DNA of 6,538 nucleotides. Source: JBAWVR01 sp037147155 (GTDB taxonomy: Bacteria > Patescibacteriota > Minisyncoccia > Phycocordibacterales > GWA1-40-21). A program made the translations under genes and the position numbers. Below, one piece after another: positions 5,885 through 6,538 of the stretch. The stretch spans positions 1 through 6,538 of the forward strand of contig JBAWVR010000047.1 in the NCBI GenBank assembly GCA_037147155.1, in the 5' to 3' direction. The notes beneath the pieces were generated by a model, which worked only from the letters and a program-made list of their open reading frames with translations, ran no database searches and was not told where the DNA came from. Numbering within the stretch: the stretch's first letter is position 1; every line of letters starts with the position of its first letter.

Positions 5885-6538
5885 GCCTACCCAGCGACTC
5901 AATTTAACCCAGGCGAAACCTTGAATCCCGCTTGTGCTCCAACCGACGAAAACTGTTCCGTTTTAGCTACTTGGTCAGCTTCATCAACCAACACATATTT
6001 GGGTCTCGCTGGTAATGTTGGTATTGGTACTACCACTCCAACTTCCAAACTAACTCTCGTTGGTAATTTCTCTGTCATGGGCACCTCATCCATGGCCACC
6101 ATCACCGACGCTGTTTGGAATGGTCAAACCATTTCTGGTACCTACTTGGACAAGTCTGGTAACTGGACGGGTACTCTCTCCGGCTTTACTCTAAACCAAA
6201 TCATTGCCGCTGGTTTCTCTACCACTTCCGCTGAAGCTTTACTCGCCACCAAAAACTATTCCACCACTTCTTTCTCCACTACTTCCGCTGACTTCTGGAA
6301 AACCCAAAACAATTTCTTCTCCACTACTTCCGCCAATGCTTGGAGCCTAACTCAAAACTATTCTACTTCTTCTTTCTCCACCACCTCAGCTGACTACTGG
6401 TTAACTACCCAGAACCTATCATCTGGTTCTTCTGGTTTCTCCACTACTTCCACCAATGCTTGGCTTACTACCAAGTCTACTTCTGATCTTACCGAAGGTT
6501 CCAATCTCTACTACACCCAGAATCGTTTTGACCTCGCT
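5768..6538 (+). CDS. Secreted Patescibacteria-type fibre protein, paralogue of gene 1 (3' partial)
   Basis: The frame is open from ATG 5768 to the last base of the window (257 codons). An in-frame TAA at 5750 and no other start codon in between make this ATG the first possible start. The only ribosome-binding-like sequence is a weak AAAGAGA just upstream. Residues 1-39 form a signal peptide: R9 and R16, then a hydrophobic run (FAIFSVILFTLVIF), ending LFA before AYP. Next is FNPGETLNPACAPTDENC with C56 and C63, a motif I associate with the N-termini of CPR surface proteins. One head unit follows (GNVGIGTTTPTSKLTLVGN from residue 83), then five FSTTSA repeats, then LTEGSNLYYTQNRFDLA, which matches the stalk of gene 1. 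The missing 3' part probably ends in an S74 domain too (inference). An exported stalk protein or adhesin is likely; the ligand is unknown. Confidence 0.88.
   Translation, partial: MENTTVQPRSFLHLGRFAIFSVILFTLVIFSNHFLTLFAAYPATQFNPGETLNPACAPTDENCSVLATWSASSTNTYLGLAGNVGIGTTTPTSKLTLVGNFSVMGTSSMATITDAVWNGQTISGTYLDKSGNWTGTLSGFTLNQIIAAGFSTTSAEALLATKNYSTTSFSTTSADFWKTQNNFFSTTSANAWSLTQNYSTSSFSTTSADYWLTTQNLSSGSSGFSTTSTNAWLTTKSTSDLTEGSNLYYTQNRFDLA
6215..6475 (+). repeat. FSTTSA-type Ser/Thr-rich repeat array in gene 2
   Basis: Five units of F-S-T-T-S-[AT]-[DNE]-x-[WL]-x-x-T-[KQ] type start at 6215, 6272, 6317, 6374 and 6437, with spacings of 57, 45, 57 and 63 bases. The DNA core TTCTCCACTACTTCC recurs almost unchanged. 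One related unit exists in gene 1 (about 640-678). The array probably forms a stalk segment. Confidence 0.75.

Overview
The window holds two head-to-tail genes for giant, repetitive, secreted fibre-type proteins, both cut by the window edges. The style suggests a member of the Candidatus Patescibacteria (CPR, Parcubacteria-like). The cues are the 'GNVGIGTTTPxxKLTVAGD' head repeats, the 'GYLTATDWNTFNNK' and 'LTEGSNLYYTQNR' motifs, a Peptidase_S74-type chaperone domain followed by a 'GEYxCxxIENGEW' segment, and the 'FNPGETLNPxCAPTDxNC' motif just after a signal peptide. This placement rests on remembered family style, not on a search. No phage structural, replication or packaging gene is visible. 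TGA is not needed as a sense codon, since gene 1 reads through on the standard code to TAA.

Region 2-5617 (+) is the 3' part of gene 1 (1872 codons including the stop, 5' end missing). It has a stalk/head region (about 2-901), then three long cassettes. Each cassette has an entry linker (KAGYFSTDNMLLASLEGG...), exactly seven Asp-box/BNR-like blades of about 40 residues, and an exit linker (SHADTYLPGGNFG) that runs back into GIGT-type head repeats. The three propellers span 902-1750, 2246-3091 and 3848-4690 (283, 282 and 281 residues). A Peptidase_S74-like intramolecular chaperone follows (4799-5086), then a small two-cysteine domain and a Thr/Pro/Glu-rich tail.

Region 5618-5767 is a 150-base intergenic gap. 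It contains a strong hairpin terminator (5645-5683) and a candidate extended -10 promoter very close to the next start codon.

Region 5768-6538 (+) is the 5' part of gene 2 (257 codons, 3' end missing). It has a clear Sec-type signal peptide, a two-cysteine N-terminal motif, one GIGT head unit, and a run of five FSTTSA repeats. The visible part ends in 'LTEGSNLYYTQNRFDLA', which matches a segment near the start of the visible part of gene 1, so the two genes are probably tandem paralogues with a shared architecture.

Working model (inference): both products are exported and trimerise through stalk and head repeats, with S74-driven folding and possible self-cleavage. Gene 1 then displays rows of seven-bladed propellers at the cell surface, perhaps for adhesion to a host cell or glycan binding. 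The ligand, the anchoring mode and the function are not determined by the sequence.
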